Shown: positions 33,784 to 42,582 of the stretch, piece by piece | How the letters are laid out: the number at the start of each line of letters is the position of its first letter | Position numbering within the stretch: the first letter of the stretch is position 1 | Assembly (NCBI GenBank): GCA_963746825.1 | Contig: CAVVCU010000010.1 | Location: 62,001-126,000, forward strand | Source of the DNA: JACVRW01 sp963746825 | GTDB taxonomy: Bacteria; Actinomycetota; Thermoleophilia; Solirubrobacterales; Thermoleophilaceae | Direction of reading: 5' to 3' | DNA length: 64,000 nucleotides | Made by a program: the position numbers and the translations under genes | The notes under the pieces: model-generated | Told to the model about the DNA's origin: nothing | What the model saw: the letters and a program-made list of their open reading frames with translations, nothing else | Database searches by the model: none

Positions 33784-35100
33784 GTGACTCACGCTTCCCG
33801 CAAGCTCTTCGGAACCGACGGCGTGCGCGGCGTGGCGGGCGAGTTCCTGACCGCCGAGCTGGCCACCGGACTGGGCCGCGCGGCGGCCCGGATGTCCGAG
33901 GCCGATACGCCGCAGGTGCTCATCGTGCGCGACACGCGCGAATCGGGCGAGATGCTCGAGGCGGCACTGGCCGCCGGAGTGGCGGCGGGCGGCGGCCACG
34001 CGCTGCTCGGCGGGGTCCTGCCCACCCCGGGCGCGTCGGTCCTGGTGCGCCGCTACGGCTTCGATCTGGCCGCGGTGGTGTCGGCCTCCCACAACCCCTA
34101 CGAGGACAACGGGATCAAGTTCTTCGGCCCCGCGGGCACGAAGCTCGGCGACGACGAGGAGGCCGCGATCGAGGCGCTGCTCGATAGGGGGACAGGCTCC
34201 GAGGCCATCGGCCGCGTGCGCGATCTCCACGGCGCCCCGGGCGACTACCTGCGCGAGCTCGAGTCCCGCTTCAGTGGCCTGCGGCTCGAGGGCCTCCGGG
34301 TCCTGCTGGACTGCGCCAACGGCGCGACCTACCGGGTGGCGCCCGAGATCTTCCGGCGCCTGGGCGCGGAGGTCGAGGCCCACGCGGTCGAGCCCGACGG
34401 GCGCAACATCAACCGCGACTGCGGCTCCACCCACGTCGAGCGCCTGGCCGAGCGCATGGGCGGACAGGACATCGGCTTTGCCTTCGACGGGGATGGCGAC
34501 CGGGTGCTCGCCGTCGACCGCAACGGGGTGGTGGTCGACGGTGACGAGCTCATGGCGCTCGGCGCCCTGCACCTGCGCGACCAGGGCCGCCTCGCCGGCG
34601 GCGGGGTGGCCGTGACGGTGATGACCAACTACGGCTTTCATCAGGCCATGGACCGGCACGGCGTCGAGGTGGCCACCACGCCGGTGGGCGACCGCCACGT
34701 GCTGTCGGAGCTGCTGCGGCGCGGCTGGACGTTCGGTGGCGAACAATCGGGGCACCTGATCGACACGGGCTTCGTTCCCGCGGGTGACGGAACGGCCGCC
34801 GCCCTGCTCACGCTCGAGGCGCTGGGCGGCCGCGACCTCGCTGCGCGCGACGCGATGGAGAAGCTCCCTCAGCAGCTGGTCAACGTGCCCGTGGCCGACC
34901 GCGACGCCCTGGACGGCGCTGAGGAGGTGTGGGAGGCGGTGGCCCAGGAATCCGCCCGCCTCGAGGGCCGCGGCCGCGTGCTCCTGCGCTCCTCGGGCAC
35001 CGAGCCGCTCGTGCGCGTGATGGTCGAGGCGCCGCGCGAGGACGAGTGCCACCAGATCGTTGATCGACTGGCGAAACTCGTCAGATCGAGGTTAGGCTGA
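33784..35100 (+). CDS. glmM: Phosphoglucosamine mutase
   Basis: Interconverts glucosamine 6- and 1-phosphate for UDP-GlcNAc synthesis. KLFGTDGVRGVAGEF is the usual N-terminus. The phosphoserine is in VVSASHNPYEDNG, and the metal loop is FAFDGDGDRVLAVD. GGEQSGHLIDTGF and LLRSSGTEPLVRVMVE follow in the last two domains. GTG at 33784 is chosen: a GAGG site lies about five bases upstream and the active serine becomes residue 102, as in E. coli. GTGs at 33769 and 33757 are alternatives. glmS follows after 10 bp. Confidence 0.93.
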   Translation: MTHASRKLFGTDGVRGVAGEFLTAELATGLGRAAARMSEADTPQVLIVRDTRESGEMLEAALAAGVAAGGGHALLGGVLPTPGASVLVRRYGFDLAAVVSASHNPYEDNGIKFFGPAGTKLGDDEEAAIEALLDRGTGSEAIGRVRDLHGAPGDYLRELESRFSGLRLEGLRVLLDCANGATYRVAPEIFRRLGAEVEAHAVEPDGRNINRDCGSTHVERLAERMGGQDIGFAFDGDGDRVLAVDRNGVVVDGDELMALGALHLRDQGRLAGGGVAVTVMTNYGFHQAMDRHGVEVATTPVGDRHVLSELLRRGWTFGGEQSGHLIDTGFVPAGDGTAAALLTLEALGGRDLAARDAMEKLPQQLVNVPVADRDALDGAEEVWEAVAQESARLEGRGRVLLRSSGTEPLVRVMVEAPREDECHQIVDRLAKLVRSRLG

Positions 35101-35110
35101 ATCGACGCTC

Positions 35111-36937
35111 ATGTGCGGAATCATCGGATATGTGGGGCCCCGTGAATGCCGCGAGCTGCTGCTCGCCGGTCTCGGGCGCCTGGAGTACCGCGGCTATGAC
35201 TCGGCCGGCCTTTCGCTGATCACCAACGGCTCGGTGGGCAGCGTCCACGCGGTGGGCAACCTGCAGCACCTGCGCGACGCCGTGGCCACCTCCAACGGCC
35301 ACCTGCACGGCCAGACGGGCATCGGCCACACGCGCTGGGCCACCCACGGCCGGGTGACCGAGGCGAACGCCCACCCGCACTGGGACACCACCGAGCGCGT
35401 GCACATCGTGCTGAACGGCATCGTCGAGAACTGGACCGAGCTCAAGGAGCGCCTGGCCGCGGAGGGCGCCGAGTTCACGTCCGAGACCGACGCCGAGGTC
35501 GTGGCCCATCTCGTGTCCTCTCACCTGAATGGCGACCTCACGGAGGCCGTGCGCAACGCCTACAACGAGCTGCGCGGCCACTACGCCTTCGTGGCCATGT
35601 CCGCCGACCACCCCGGCGTGCTGGTGGCGGCGCGCAAGGAGTGCCCGCTCGTGGTGGGCCTGGGGGAGGGCGAGAGCTTCATCGCTTCGGCCATCCCGGC
35701 GTTCATGGCTCAGACGCGCCGCGTGCAGCTGGTCGAGGACGGCGAGATCGTCGAGCTCTCGGCCGCGGGCGCCCGCTTCATCTCCCCGGGCGACGGCAGC
35801 GAGATCGAGCGCGAGATCGAGGAGGTCGACTGGGACGACGAGGCCGCCGAGAAGGGCGGCTACGAGTCCTTCATGCTCAAGGAAATTCACGAGCAGGCCG
35901 ACGCCGTGGCCGAGACGCTGGCGGGCCGCCTGCACGACGACCACGTCGACCTGGGCGACATCGGCCTCTCCGATGAGTTCCTGACGAACGTCCGGCGCGT
36001 GATCATCGTGGCCTGCGGCACCTCCTACCACGCCGGTCTGGTCGGCCGCTACTCGATCGAGACCTGGGCCCGCGTGCCCGTCGAGATGGACGTGGCCTCC
36101 GAGTTTCGCTACCGCGACCCGGTGCTCGACGAGCGCGACCTCGTGATCGGCATCTCCCAGTCGGGGGAGACCGCGGACACGCTCGCGGCGATGCGCCTGG
36201 CCCGCGAGCGCGGGGCGACCGTGCTGGCGGTGACCAACATCATGGGCAGCCAGGCCACGCGCGACGCCGACGGCGTCATCTTCACCCGGGCGGGTCTCGA
36301 GATCGGCGTGGCGGCCACCAAGACCTTCGTGGCCCAGGTGGCGGCCATGCAGCTGTTCGCGCTGTACCTCGCCGGGCGCTACGGCACGCTCGAGCCCGGC
36401 GTCATGCGCACCCTCATCGCCGAGATGCGCGAGCTGCCCGGGCTGATCGCCAAGGTGATCGACGAGATCGACGAGCCCGTGCGCGCGATCGCCGAGCACT
36501 GGAAGGACGCGGGCTTCTTCCTCTACCTCGGCCGCCACGTGGGCCTGTCGATCTGCCTCGAAGGCGCGCTCAAGCTCAAGGAGATCTCCTACATCCCCAC
36601 CGACGCCTACGCCGCCGGCGAGATGAAGCACGGCCCGATCGCTCTGCTCGACGAATGCACGCCGGTCGTGTGCGTGGCCACCGATTCGCCCGTGCTCGAG
36701 AAGGTGGCGTCGAACATGGCCGAGGTGCAGGCGCGCGGGGCTCACGTGATCGCGGTGACCACCGAGGGCTCCAAGGTCGACGCCGAGGAGATCATCACCG
36801 TGCCGCGTACCGACTGGCTGCTTCAGCCCGTGCTGGCGATCCTTCCGCTCCAGCTGTTGGCCTACTACATCGCGCGGGCCCGCGGGCTCAACGTGGACCA
36901 GCCGCGCAATCTCGCCAAGACCGTCACGGTCGAATAG
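35111..36937 (+). CDS. glmS: Glutamine-fructose-6-phosphate aminotransferase
   Basis: Makes glucosamine 6-phosphate from fructose 6-phosphate and glutamine. The 608-residue protein begins MCGIIGYVGPRECRELL, with the N-terminal Cys nucleophile. LEYRGYDSAGLSL, HTRWATHGRVTEANAHPH and LNGIVENWTELK mark the glutaminase domain. The two sugar isomerase domains have VACGTSYHAGLVGRYSIE, ISQSGETADTLAAM and GEMKHGPIALLDE, and the end is NLAKTVTVE, all typical. Together with glmM it supplies the cell wall precursor pathway. Confidence 0.97.
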   Translation: MCGIIGYVGPRECRELLLAGLGRLEYRGYDSAGLSLITNGSVGSVHAVGNLQHLRDAVATSNGHLHGQTGIGHTRWATHGRVTEANAHPHWDTTERVHIVLNGIVENWTELKERLAAEGAEFTSETDAEVVAHLVSSHLNGDLTEAVRNAYNELRGHYAFVAMSADHPGVLVAARKECPLVVGLGEGESFIASAIPAFMAQTRRVQLVEDGEIVELSAAGARFISPGDGSEIEREIEEVDWDDEAAEKGGYESFMLKEIHEQADAVAETLAGRLHDDHVDLGDIGLSDEFLTNVRRVIIVACGTSYHAGLVGRYSIETWARVPVEMDVASEFRYRDPVLDERDLVIGISQSGETADTLAAMRLARERGATVLAVTNIMGSQATRDADGVIFTRAGLEIGVAATKTFVAQVAAMQLFALYLAGRYGTLEPGVMRTLIAEMRELPGLIAKVIDEIDEPVRAIAEHWKDAGFFLYLGRHVGLSICLEGALKLKEISYIPTDAYAAGEMKHGPIALLDECTPVVCVATDSPVLEKVASNMAEVQARGAHVIAVTTEGSKVDAEEIITVPRTDWLLQPVLAILPLQLLAYYIARARGLNVDQPRNLAKTVTVE

Positions 36938-37019
36938 CAGGGCCGAAGCACGCGGCTGGCCGCGTGCGCCCGGGGGCGCAGGGCCGAAGCACGCGGCTAG
37001 CCGCGTGCGCCCGGGGGCT
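36938..37019. repeat. 41-bp tandem duplication containing a 20-bp palindrome, after glmS
   Basis: Units 36938-36978 and 36979-37019 differ at only two bases. Each contains an inverted repeat: 36948-36967 with arms GCACGCGGC/GCCGCGTGC around TG, and 36989-37008, a perfect 20-bp palindrome. On RNA each unit would form a hairpin of 9-10 bp followed by C and G rich sequence. It may be a double terminator for the rplM-glmS transcript or a mobile palindromic repeat. Confidence 0.85.
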
Positions 37020-37024
37020 ATACC

Positions 37025-37387
37025 GTGCCGCCGGTGAGCGGCGTGGGCATCGACCTCCTCGACGTCGAGCGCTTCGAACGCGCGCTGAGCCGCCGCCCGC
37101 GCCTGGCGGAGCGGCTGTTCACCCCCGCCGAGCGCGACTACGCGGCCAAGCGCGCCCGCCCGGCCATGCACCTCGCGGCCCGCTTCTGCGCCAAGGAGGC
37201 GGTCGCCAAGGCGCTCGGCCTGACCGGCTGGAGCTTCCGCGACGTCGAGGTGGTGGCCACGGACGCCGCGCCGCGGGTGCGCCTCAGCGGCAGCGCCGCT
37301 CGCCGGGCCGAGGAGCTCGGTGTGAGCGCCAGCGTGTCGCTCACCCACACCGACACCCTCGCGGGCGCCGTGGCCCTGGTGCAGTGA
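37025..37387 (+). CDS. acpS: Holo-[acyl-carrier-protein] synthase
   Basis: Transfers phosphopantetheine from CoA to acyl carrier protein. The 120-residue protein has the AcpS signature VGIDLLDVERFERAL with the magnesium Asp, and ARFCAKEAVAKALGL with the Glu and Lys of the active site. It ends SVSLTHTDTLAGAVALV, typical of the family. Start is GTG at 37025 or 37034. The stop overlaps the next gene (GTGA), matching the acpS-nnr linkage seen in many bacteria. Confidence 0.95.
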   Translation: MPPVSGVGIDLLDVERFERALSRRPRLAERLFTPAERDYAAKRARPAMHLAARFCAKEAVAKALGLTGWSFRDVEVVATDAAPRVRLSGSAARRAEELGVSASVSLTHTDTLAGAVALVQ

Positions 37388-38925
37388 AGCCCTGGCTCGA
37401 CCCGCTGTTCGAGGCCGCCGAGATGCGCGCCGTCGACGCGTGGGCGATCGAGCAGGCGGGTGTGCCCTCGCTCGACCTGATGGAGCGGGCCGGCGCCGGA
37501 CTGGCCCGGGTGACCGCTTCGGCGGCCCGCCCGGGGCCGGTACGGGTGGTGGTGGGCAAGGGCAACAACGGCGGCGACGGGCTGGTGGTGGCTCGGTTGC
37601 TGCGCGAGGACGGCCACGAGGTCGACGTGCTCGCCACGGCCGGCCTCGAGGAGCTGCGCGGCGACGCCCGGGCGAACCTCGAACGCCTGCCGGGCGAGGC
37701 ACCGGAGCCCTTCGGCGCCGACCGGCTCGAGGGCTCGGGCGTGATCGTCGACGCGCTGCTCGGCACCGGCTTCGAGGGCTCGCCGCGCGAGCCGGTCGCC
37801 TCGGCCATCGCCGCCATCAACGCAACCGATGCGCCGGTCGTGGCCTGCGACGTCCCGAGCGGCGTGAACGCGAACTCGGGAGAGGTCGAGGGCGAGGCGG
37901 TGCGGGCCGCGGTCACCGCCACCTTCCACGCGCCCAAGCTGGGCCTCTACGTGGCGCCGGGCAAGGACTGCGCGGGCGAGGTCGAGACGGTGGAGATCGG
38001 CATCCCCCGGGGCGCGCCCGGCGCCGGGGCGGCGGGCCTGATCTCGGCGCGGGTGATCGAGCTCTACCCGCGCCGCGAGCGCAGCGGTTCGAAGTTCACC
38101 TCGGGAGTGGTGGTGGTCGTGGGCGGCTCGATGGGGCTCACCGGAGCGCCGTCGATGGCCGCGCTGTCGGCCGCGCGAGCGGGCGCGGGCTACGTGCAGG
38201 TGGCGGTGCCCGCGCCGGTGCAGCCGGCGATCGACCTGCGCCTGCTCGAGCAGATGAGCCGCGGACTGCCCGATGCCGACGGCTTCCACACGCCCGAGGG
38301 GGTGCCCGTGGTCGAGGAGATGGCCGCCCGCGCGGGAGCGGTGGTGCTGGGGCCGGGCCTGGGCCGCGACGAGGGCGCGGCCGAGTTCGGCCGGCAGGTC
38401 GCGCGGGTGGTGCAGGCTCCACTGCTGATCGACGCCGACGGGCTCAACGCCCACGCGGGCCGGCTCGAGCTGCTGGCCGCGCGCGAGGCGCCCACCGTGC
38501 TCACGCCCCACGAGGGCGAGCTGGGCCGCCTGCTCGAGATCTCCTCCGAGGAGGTGAGCGCTCACCGGCTGGACTGGGCGCGCGAGGCGGCCCGGCGCAG
38601 CCAGGCGGTGGTGCTGCTGAAGGGCGATGACACCATCGTGGCGCTCCCCGGCGGCGAGGTGGCCGTGAGCCCCGGCGGCACGCCGGCGCTGGCCACCGCG
38701 GGTACCGGCGACGTGCTCTCGGGGCTGATCGGCGCCCTGCTGTCGAAGGGCCTCGGGCCCCTCGAGGCCGCCTGCCTGGGGACGGTGGCCCACGTCGGCG
38801 CGGCCGAGGCGGCGGCCGAGCGCTGGGGCGCCGATCACGTGAAGGCCGGCGACGTGATCGACGGCCTGCCGAGCGGCTTAGGAGAACCTAGGCTCGCGCG
38901 CGCCGCGCGCTCGCCGCTCAGCTAA
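37384..38925 (+). CDS. nnr: Bifunctional NAD(P)H-hydrate epimerase and ADP-dependent dehydratase
   Basis: Repairs damaged NADHX and NADPHX. The 513-residue protein starts at GTG 37384 in the overlap with acpS. Residues about 10-205 are the YjeF_N epimerase domain (VVVGKGNNGGDGLVVARLL, then VACDVPSGVNANSGE). Residues about 215-505 are the ribokinase-like dehydratase domain (SKFTSGVVVVVGGSMGLTGA, LIDADGLNAHAG, VLTPHEGELGRLL and ATAGTGDVLSGLIGALL). The same frame continues into glmS and that part is rejected. Confidence 0.95.
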   Translation: MKPWLDPLFEAAEMRAVDAWAIEQAGVPSLDLMERAGAGLARVTASAARPGPVRVVVGKGNNGGDGLVVARLLREDGHEVDVLATAGLEELRGDARANLERLPGEAPEPFGADRLEGSGVIVDALLGTGFEGSPREPVASAIAAINATDAPVVACDVPSGVNANSGEVEGEAVRAAVTATFHAPKLGLYVAPGKDCAGEVETVEIGIPRGAPGAGAAGLISARVIELYPRRERSGSKFTSGVVVVVGGSMGLTGAPSMAALSAARAGAGYVQVAVPAPVQPAIDLRLLEQMSRGLPDADGFHTPEGVPVVEEMAARAGAVVLGPGLGRDEGAAEFGRQVARVVQAPLLIDADGLNAHAGRLELLAAREAPTVLTPHEGELGRLLEISSEEVSAHRLDWAREAARRSQAVVLLKGDDTIVALPGGEVAVSPGGTPALATAGTGDVLSGLIGALLSKGLGPLEAACLGTVAHVGAAEAAAERWGADHVKAGDVIDGLPSGLGEPRLARAARSPLS

Positions 38926-38938
38926 CGTGGCCTCCCCT

Positions 38939-39397
38939 ATGGCCGACACCGTGCGCGACATCATGGACTCCACCCCCGCCACCGTCGTGGTCGACACGCC
39001 CGTGGACGAGGTGGTGAAGACGCTGCGCACGCACGAGCTGCCCGGAGTGCCGGTGGTCGACGGCGAGGGCCGCTGCGTGGGCATCGTCACCGAAGCCGAC
39101 CTCGTGCTGCCCGACGACGACGGCGACCTCCACATTCCGCACTACATCAACCTCTTCGGGGGCACCGTGTTCCTGGAGCCGCTGGGCCGCTTCGAGGAGC
39201 GCCTGCGCAAGGCCTTCGCCTCCAAGGCCGAGGACATGATGACCGCCGACCCGCAGACGGTGGCGCCGGACACGACGGTGCGCGAGGCGGCGCGGATCAT
39301 CCACGAGTCGGGCCACAACCGGTTGCCGGTGGTGGACGGAGATCGCCTCGTGGGCGTGGTCACGCGCGTGGACGTTCTCGGCGCCCTGGCTGCGTGA
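38939..39397 (+). CDS. Two-CBS-domain protein
   Basis: Protein of 152 residues made of two CBS motifs (about 1-50 and 95-150) separated by HYINLFGGTVFLEPLGRFEERL, a conserved linker often seen in stand-alone CBS proteins. Repeated signals are VVDGEGRCVGIVTEADLV and VVDGDRLVGVVTRVDVLGA. CBS pairs bind adenosine nucleotides and sense energy state. ATG at 38939 is preferred over GTG at 38927. The stop overlaps alr (GTGA). Confidence 0.9.
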   Translation: MADTVRDIMDSTPATVVVDTPVDEVVKTLRTHELPGVPVVDGEGRCVGIVTEADLVLPDDDGDLHIPHYINLFGGTVFLEPLGRFEERLRKAFASKAEDMMTADPQTVAPDTTVREAARIIHESGHNRLPVVDGDRLVGVVTRVDVLGALAA

Positions 39398-40443
39398 ATC
39401 CTGTCGAACGCGCCGTAGCCTCCATCGACCTGGGCGCGATCGAGCGCAACTGCGCGCGGCTCCCGCGAGAGCTCTGCGCCGTGGTCAAGGCGGACGCGTA
39501 TGGCCACGGGGCCGCACCGGCCGCCGAGGCGGCGCTGGCGGGCGGTGCCTCGTGGCTGGCGGTAGCCACGGCGGCCGAGGCGAAAGAGCTGAGAGATCAC
39601 GGCATCGGTGTGCGCGTGCTGGTGATGGGGGCGCTCACTCCGCAGGAGCTGCGGACCGCGGAGGACGCGGAGGCCGACGTGGTGGCCTGGACCGCGGAGG
39701 TGGCCGAGCAGGCACGGCGCGTGCACGTGAAGCTCGACACCGGGATGGGCCGTCTGGGGACCAAGGACCGCGACGAGGCGCTCCGCCTGGCCGCGGGGCC
39801 GAACGTCGCCGGCCTGATGACCCACTTCTCCACCGCCGACGAGCCCGGGGACGATCACTTCCCCGCTCAGCTCGAGGCCTTCCAGAGCTTCGTGGACGAG
39901 GTGGGTCGCGGCGACGTCGTGGTCCACGCCGCCAACAGCGCCGCCGCGCTGCGCGACCCGGCAGCGCGCTTCGACATGGTGCGCTGCGGCATCGCCGTGT
40001 ACGGCATGGATCCCTTCCAGGAGGATCCGGCCGAGCGCGGGCTCGAGCCCGCGCTCACGCTGCGCTCCTGGGTGGCCGCGGTGCGGCGCTTCGAGGCCGG
40101 CGACCCGGCCGGCTACGGCCGGCGCTGGACTGCGGGCGAGCCCACCTGGGTGGCCACCGTGCCGATCGGCTACGGCGACGGCTGGCGGCGCGCGCTCACC
40201 AACGACTGCGACGTGCTGATCGGCGGCCGCCGCCACCCGCTGGTCGGGGCGGTCAGCATGGACAACGTGACGGTGGCGCTCGGCCCGGACACCGAGGCGC
40301 GGGTGGGCGATGAGGTGGTGCTGATCGGAGAGCAGGGGGAAGAGCGCATACTTGCCGAGGAGGTGGCCCGGCGACTCCACACGATCAACTACGAGATCAC
40401 CTGCGGCCTCTCGGCGCGGGTGCGCCGCGAGCACGTGCGGTGA
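39394..40443 (+). CDS. alr: Alanine racemase
   Basis: PLP enzyme that makes D-alanine for peptidoglycan. VVKADAYGHGAAPAAEAAL carries the PLP lysine, and GYGDGWRRAL the catalytic tyrosine. VKLDTGMGRLG, ARFDMVRCGIAVYGMDPF, VGAVSMDNVTV and VLIGEQG fit the family in order. The 349 residues are normal, though the N-terminus is short. GTG start in the overlap with the CBS gene; stop overlaps the next gene (GTGA). Confidence 0.95.
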   Translation: MNPVERAVASIDLGAIERNCARLPRELCAVVKADAYGHGAAPAAEAALAGGASWLAVATAAEAKELRDHGIGVRVLVMGALTPQELRTAEDAEADVVAWTAEVAEQARRVHVKLDTGMGRLGTKDRDEALRLAAGPNVAGLMTHFSTADEPGDDHFPAQLEAFQSFVDEVGRGDVVVHAANSAAALRDPAARFDMVRCGIAVYGMDPFQEDPAERGLEPALTLRSWVAAVRRFEAGDPAGYGRRWTAGEPTWVATVPIGYGDGWRRALTNDCDVLIGGRRHPLVGAVSMDNVTVALGPDTEARVGDEVVLIGEQGEERILAEEVARRLHTINYEITCGLSARVRREHVR

Positions 40444-41780
40444 GCGGCGCCTGGGTCGTCGGCGGAGCCCTGCGCGACGAGCTCCTCGGACGGCCGGTGC
40501 GCGACCTGGACTTCGCCGTGGCGGGTGACCCCGAGCGCGCGGCCCGGGAGACCGCTGCTGAGGTCCGGGGGCCGGTCTTCCGGCTCTCGGAGGCCTTCGG
40601 GGCCTGGCGGGTGATCGACCGCCGCGGCGGCCGGGTGTTCGACTTCTCCGCTCTCCAGGGCGACACGATCGAGGAGGACCTGGCTCGCCGCGACTTCACG
40701 GTCAACGCCATGGCGAGGCCGCGCGAGGGCGGCGACCTGATCGACCCCTTCGGCGGCCGGGCCGACCTCGAGTCGCGGACGCTGCGAGTGCTGGGGGCCC
40801 AGGCCTACGAGAGCGATCCGCTGCGCGCGCTACGGCTCGTGCGCCTCGCCGCCGAGCTCGGCTTCACAAGCGACCGGGAGACCGAGCGCCTCACCCGCCT
40901 CGCGGCCGCACGGGTGCCGGAGGCCGCCGGCGAGCGCGTGTTCGCCGAGCTGAGGCGCCTGATGATCTCGGACGGGGTGATCGGCGGCCTGGACCTGGCC
41001 GACCGGCTGGGCGTGCTCGCGAGCGTGCTGCCGGAGCTCAGCGCGCTGCACTCGGTGGAGCAGAGCCACTACCACCACCTCGACGTCTACGACCACACGC
41101 TCGAGGTGCTGACCCAGCTGATCGAGCTCGAGCGCGACGTGTCACCCCGGCTGCGCGCCGTGCTGGACGAGCCCCTGGCCGACGAGCTCAACCGCGGCCA
41201 GGCGCTGCGCTTCGGAGCGCTGCTGCACGACATCGGCAAGCCGCCCACGCGGGAGGTGCGCGAGGACGGCCGCGTGACCTTCATGCGCCACGACCGCATC
41301 GGCGAGGAGATGGTGCGAACGGTGTGCCGGCGCCTGCGCACGAGCGAGCGCCTGTCGCGCTTCGTGGAGGCGCTGACCCGCCACCACCTCGTCCTGGGCT
41401 TCCTGGTCCACGAGCGCCCGCTCGACCGCCGCCAGGTCTATCGCTACCTGACCCGCACGAGCCCGGTGGAGGTGGAGGTGACCCTGCTCTCCTGCGCCGA
41501 CCGCCTGGCCACCGGAGGCCGCAACGCCGAACGGGCCACGAGCGCCCATCTCGAGCTGGCGGGGGAGCTGATGGAGGCGGCGCTCGACTGGCGCGAGCAC
41601 GGGCCGCCGCGGCTGCCGCTGCGCGGCGACGAGTTGGCCTCGGAGCTGGACATCACGCCGGGCCCCGAGCTGGGCCGCCTGCTCGGCCTGCTGGAGGAGG
41701 CGGCCTACGCCGGGGAGGTGGGCACGCGCGCCGAGGCCGTCGAGCTGGCCAGCGGGCTCAGGAGCGCCCCCTCAGGGTGA
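40440..41780 (+). CDS. cca: tRNA nucleotidyltransferase/poly(A) polymerase family protein with HD domain
   Basis: Class II nucleotidyltransferase, expected to add or repair the CCA end of tRNA. The head domain has VVGGALRDELLGRPVRDLDFAV with the metal aspartates, then EEDLARRDFTVNAMARP. The next part has ALRLVRLAAELGF. The C-terminal half is an HD phosphohydrolase-type domain (YHHLDVYDHTLEVL and LLHDIGKPPTR). The 446 residues fit bacterial HD-containing members. Whether it adds CC, A or CCA, or poly(A), cannot be read from sequence. It ends overlapping the convergent YdeI gene by 9 bp. Confidence 0.88.
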   Translation: MSGAWVVGGALRDELLGRPVRDLDFAVAGDPERAARETAAEVRGPVFRLSEAFGAWRVIDRRGGRVFDFSALQGDTIEEDLARRDFTVNAMARPREGGDLIDPFGGRADLESRTLRVLGAQAYESDPLRALRLVRLAAELGFTSDRETERLTRLAAARVPEAAGERVFAELRRLMISDGVIGGLDLADRLGVLASVLPELSALHSVEQSHYHHLDVYDHTLEVLTQLIELERDVSPRLRAVLDEPLADELNRGQALRFGALLHDIGKPPTREVREDGRVTFMRHDRIGEEMVRTVCRRLRTSERLSRFVEALTRHHLVLGFLVHERPLDRRQVYRYLTRTSPVEVEVTLLSCADRLATGGRNAERATSAHLELAGELMEAALDWREHGPPRLPLRGDELASELDITPGPELGRLLGLLEEAAYAGEVGTRAEAVELASGLRSAPSG

Positions 41781-42044
41781 TCCACCGTTGCGGTCGCGGT
41801 GCTTGCACCCCGCCCAGCAGCAGGGCCGGCGCTGGCCTTCCTCCAGCTCCTCCTGCGTGCGGCGAATGCGGCGGTCTCTGGTCTTGTCCTGCTTGGCATC
41901 CTCGACCCAGCAGATGAACTCGTTGCGCGCCAGGGGCGTGATGTCCTTCCAGGCATCGAGCGCCGTGGTGTTCGCAATGAGCGCCTTGCGCAGGTCTGCG
42001 GGGAGCTTGTGCACCACCCCACCGGGCACTCGCTGACTGCTCAC
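41772..42044 (-). CDS. YdeI/OmpD-associated family protein
   Basis: Protein of 90 residues. LPADLRKALIANTTALDAWKD is followed by ITPLARNEFICWVEDAKQ and KTRDRRIRRTQEEL, the core of the YdeI/OmpD-associated family. The last 20 residues add a short Cys-rich tail (PCCWAGCKHRDR) that the core does not need. Such proteins are linked to polymyxin and bacteriocin tolerance in some bacteria. Start is GTG at 42044, overlapping the stop of the upstream acetyltransferase by GTGA. Confidence 0.82.
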   Translation of the reverse strand: MSSQRVPGGVVHKLPADLRKALIANTTALDAWKDITPLARNEFICWVEDAKQDKTRDRRIRRTQEELEEGQRRPCCWAGCKHRDRNGGSP

Positions 42045-42568
42045 GGGGCAACGGTACCGAGCCGCGGGCCAACCTGCTTCACGTACCGATGGCAGGGAAC
42101 GAGGACGGTCCCCGTCGCGGTGGTGGCTGAATACTCGAAGGGCCCTTCGTCACACCAGCCGCTGCGGGTGTAGAAGCGGCGGGCGCGCGCGTTGCCCGCC
42201 ACCACGGCCAGCCACGCTCGCCGGTGGCCGCTGTCCGCCACGCAGCGCTCGGCCTCGGCCAGCAGCGCACCGGCCACCCCGGTGCCACGGTGGGCGGCCG
42301 CGACGTAGATCTGCTCGACCTCGTCATCGGCCACCATGGCGAAGCCGGCCACGGCACCATCGTTCACCGCGACGACCGTGTCGTCGACTCGTCCGGCCGC
42401 GCGCGACTCGAAGGACTCTCGAAGCCGCGCGGCCAGCAGGTCGTCGGGGATGTGACCCAGGTGAACCTCCCGCCAGCCATCGCGCCAGATAGCCGCGATC
42501 GCATCCGCGTCGTCGGCTCGTGCGCGACGCAGCGCCGGTTGGGAGGTGGAACGTCGTTCATCGGACAT
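42041..42568 (-). CDS. GNAT family N-acetyltransferase
   Basis: Protein of 175 residues. The acetyl-CoA motif reads IYVAAAHRGTGVAGALLAEAE (R-G-T-G-V-A pattern), preceded by VAGFAMVADDEVEQ and followed by AWLAVVAGNARARRFYTRSGW, a clear motif B. It is close in layout to L-amino acid N-acetyltransferases of the phosphinothricin type. It is the first gene of a two-gene operon with the YdeI-like gene and is divergent from corA. Substrate unknown. Confidence 0.88.
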   Translation of the reverse strand: MSDERRSTSQPALRRARADDADAIAAIWRDGWREVHLGHIPDDLLAARLRESFESRAAGRVDDTVVAVNDGAVAGFAMVADDEVEQIYVAAAHRGTGVAGALLAEAERCVADSGHRRAWLAVVAGNARARRFYTRSGWCDEGPFEYSATTATGTVLVPCHRYVKQVGPRLGTVAP

Positions 42569-42582
42569 AGGCTTCTCGGGCG

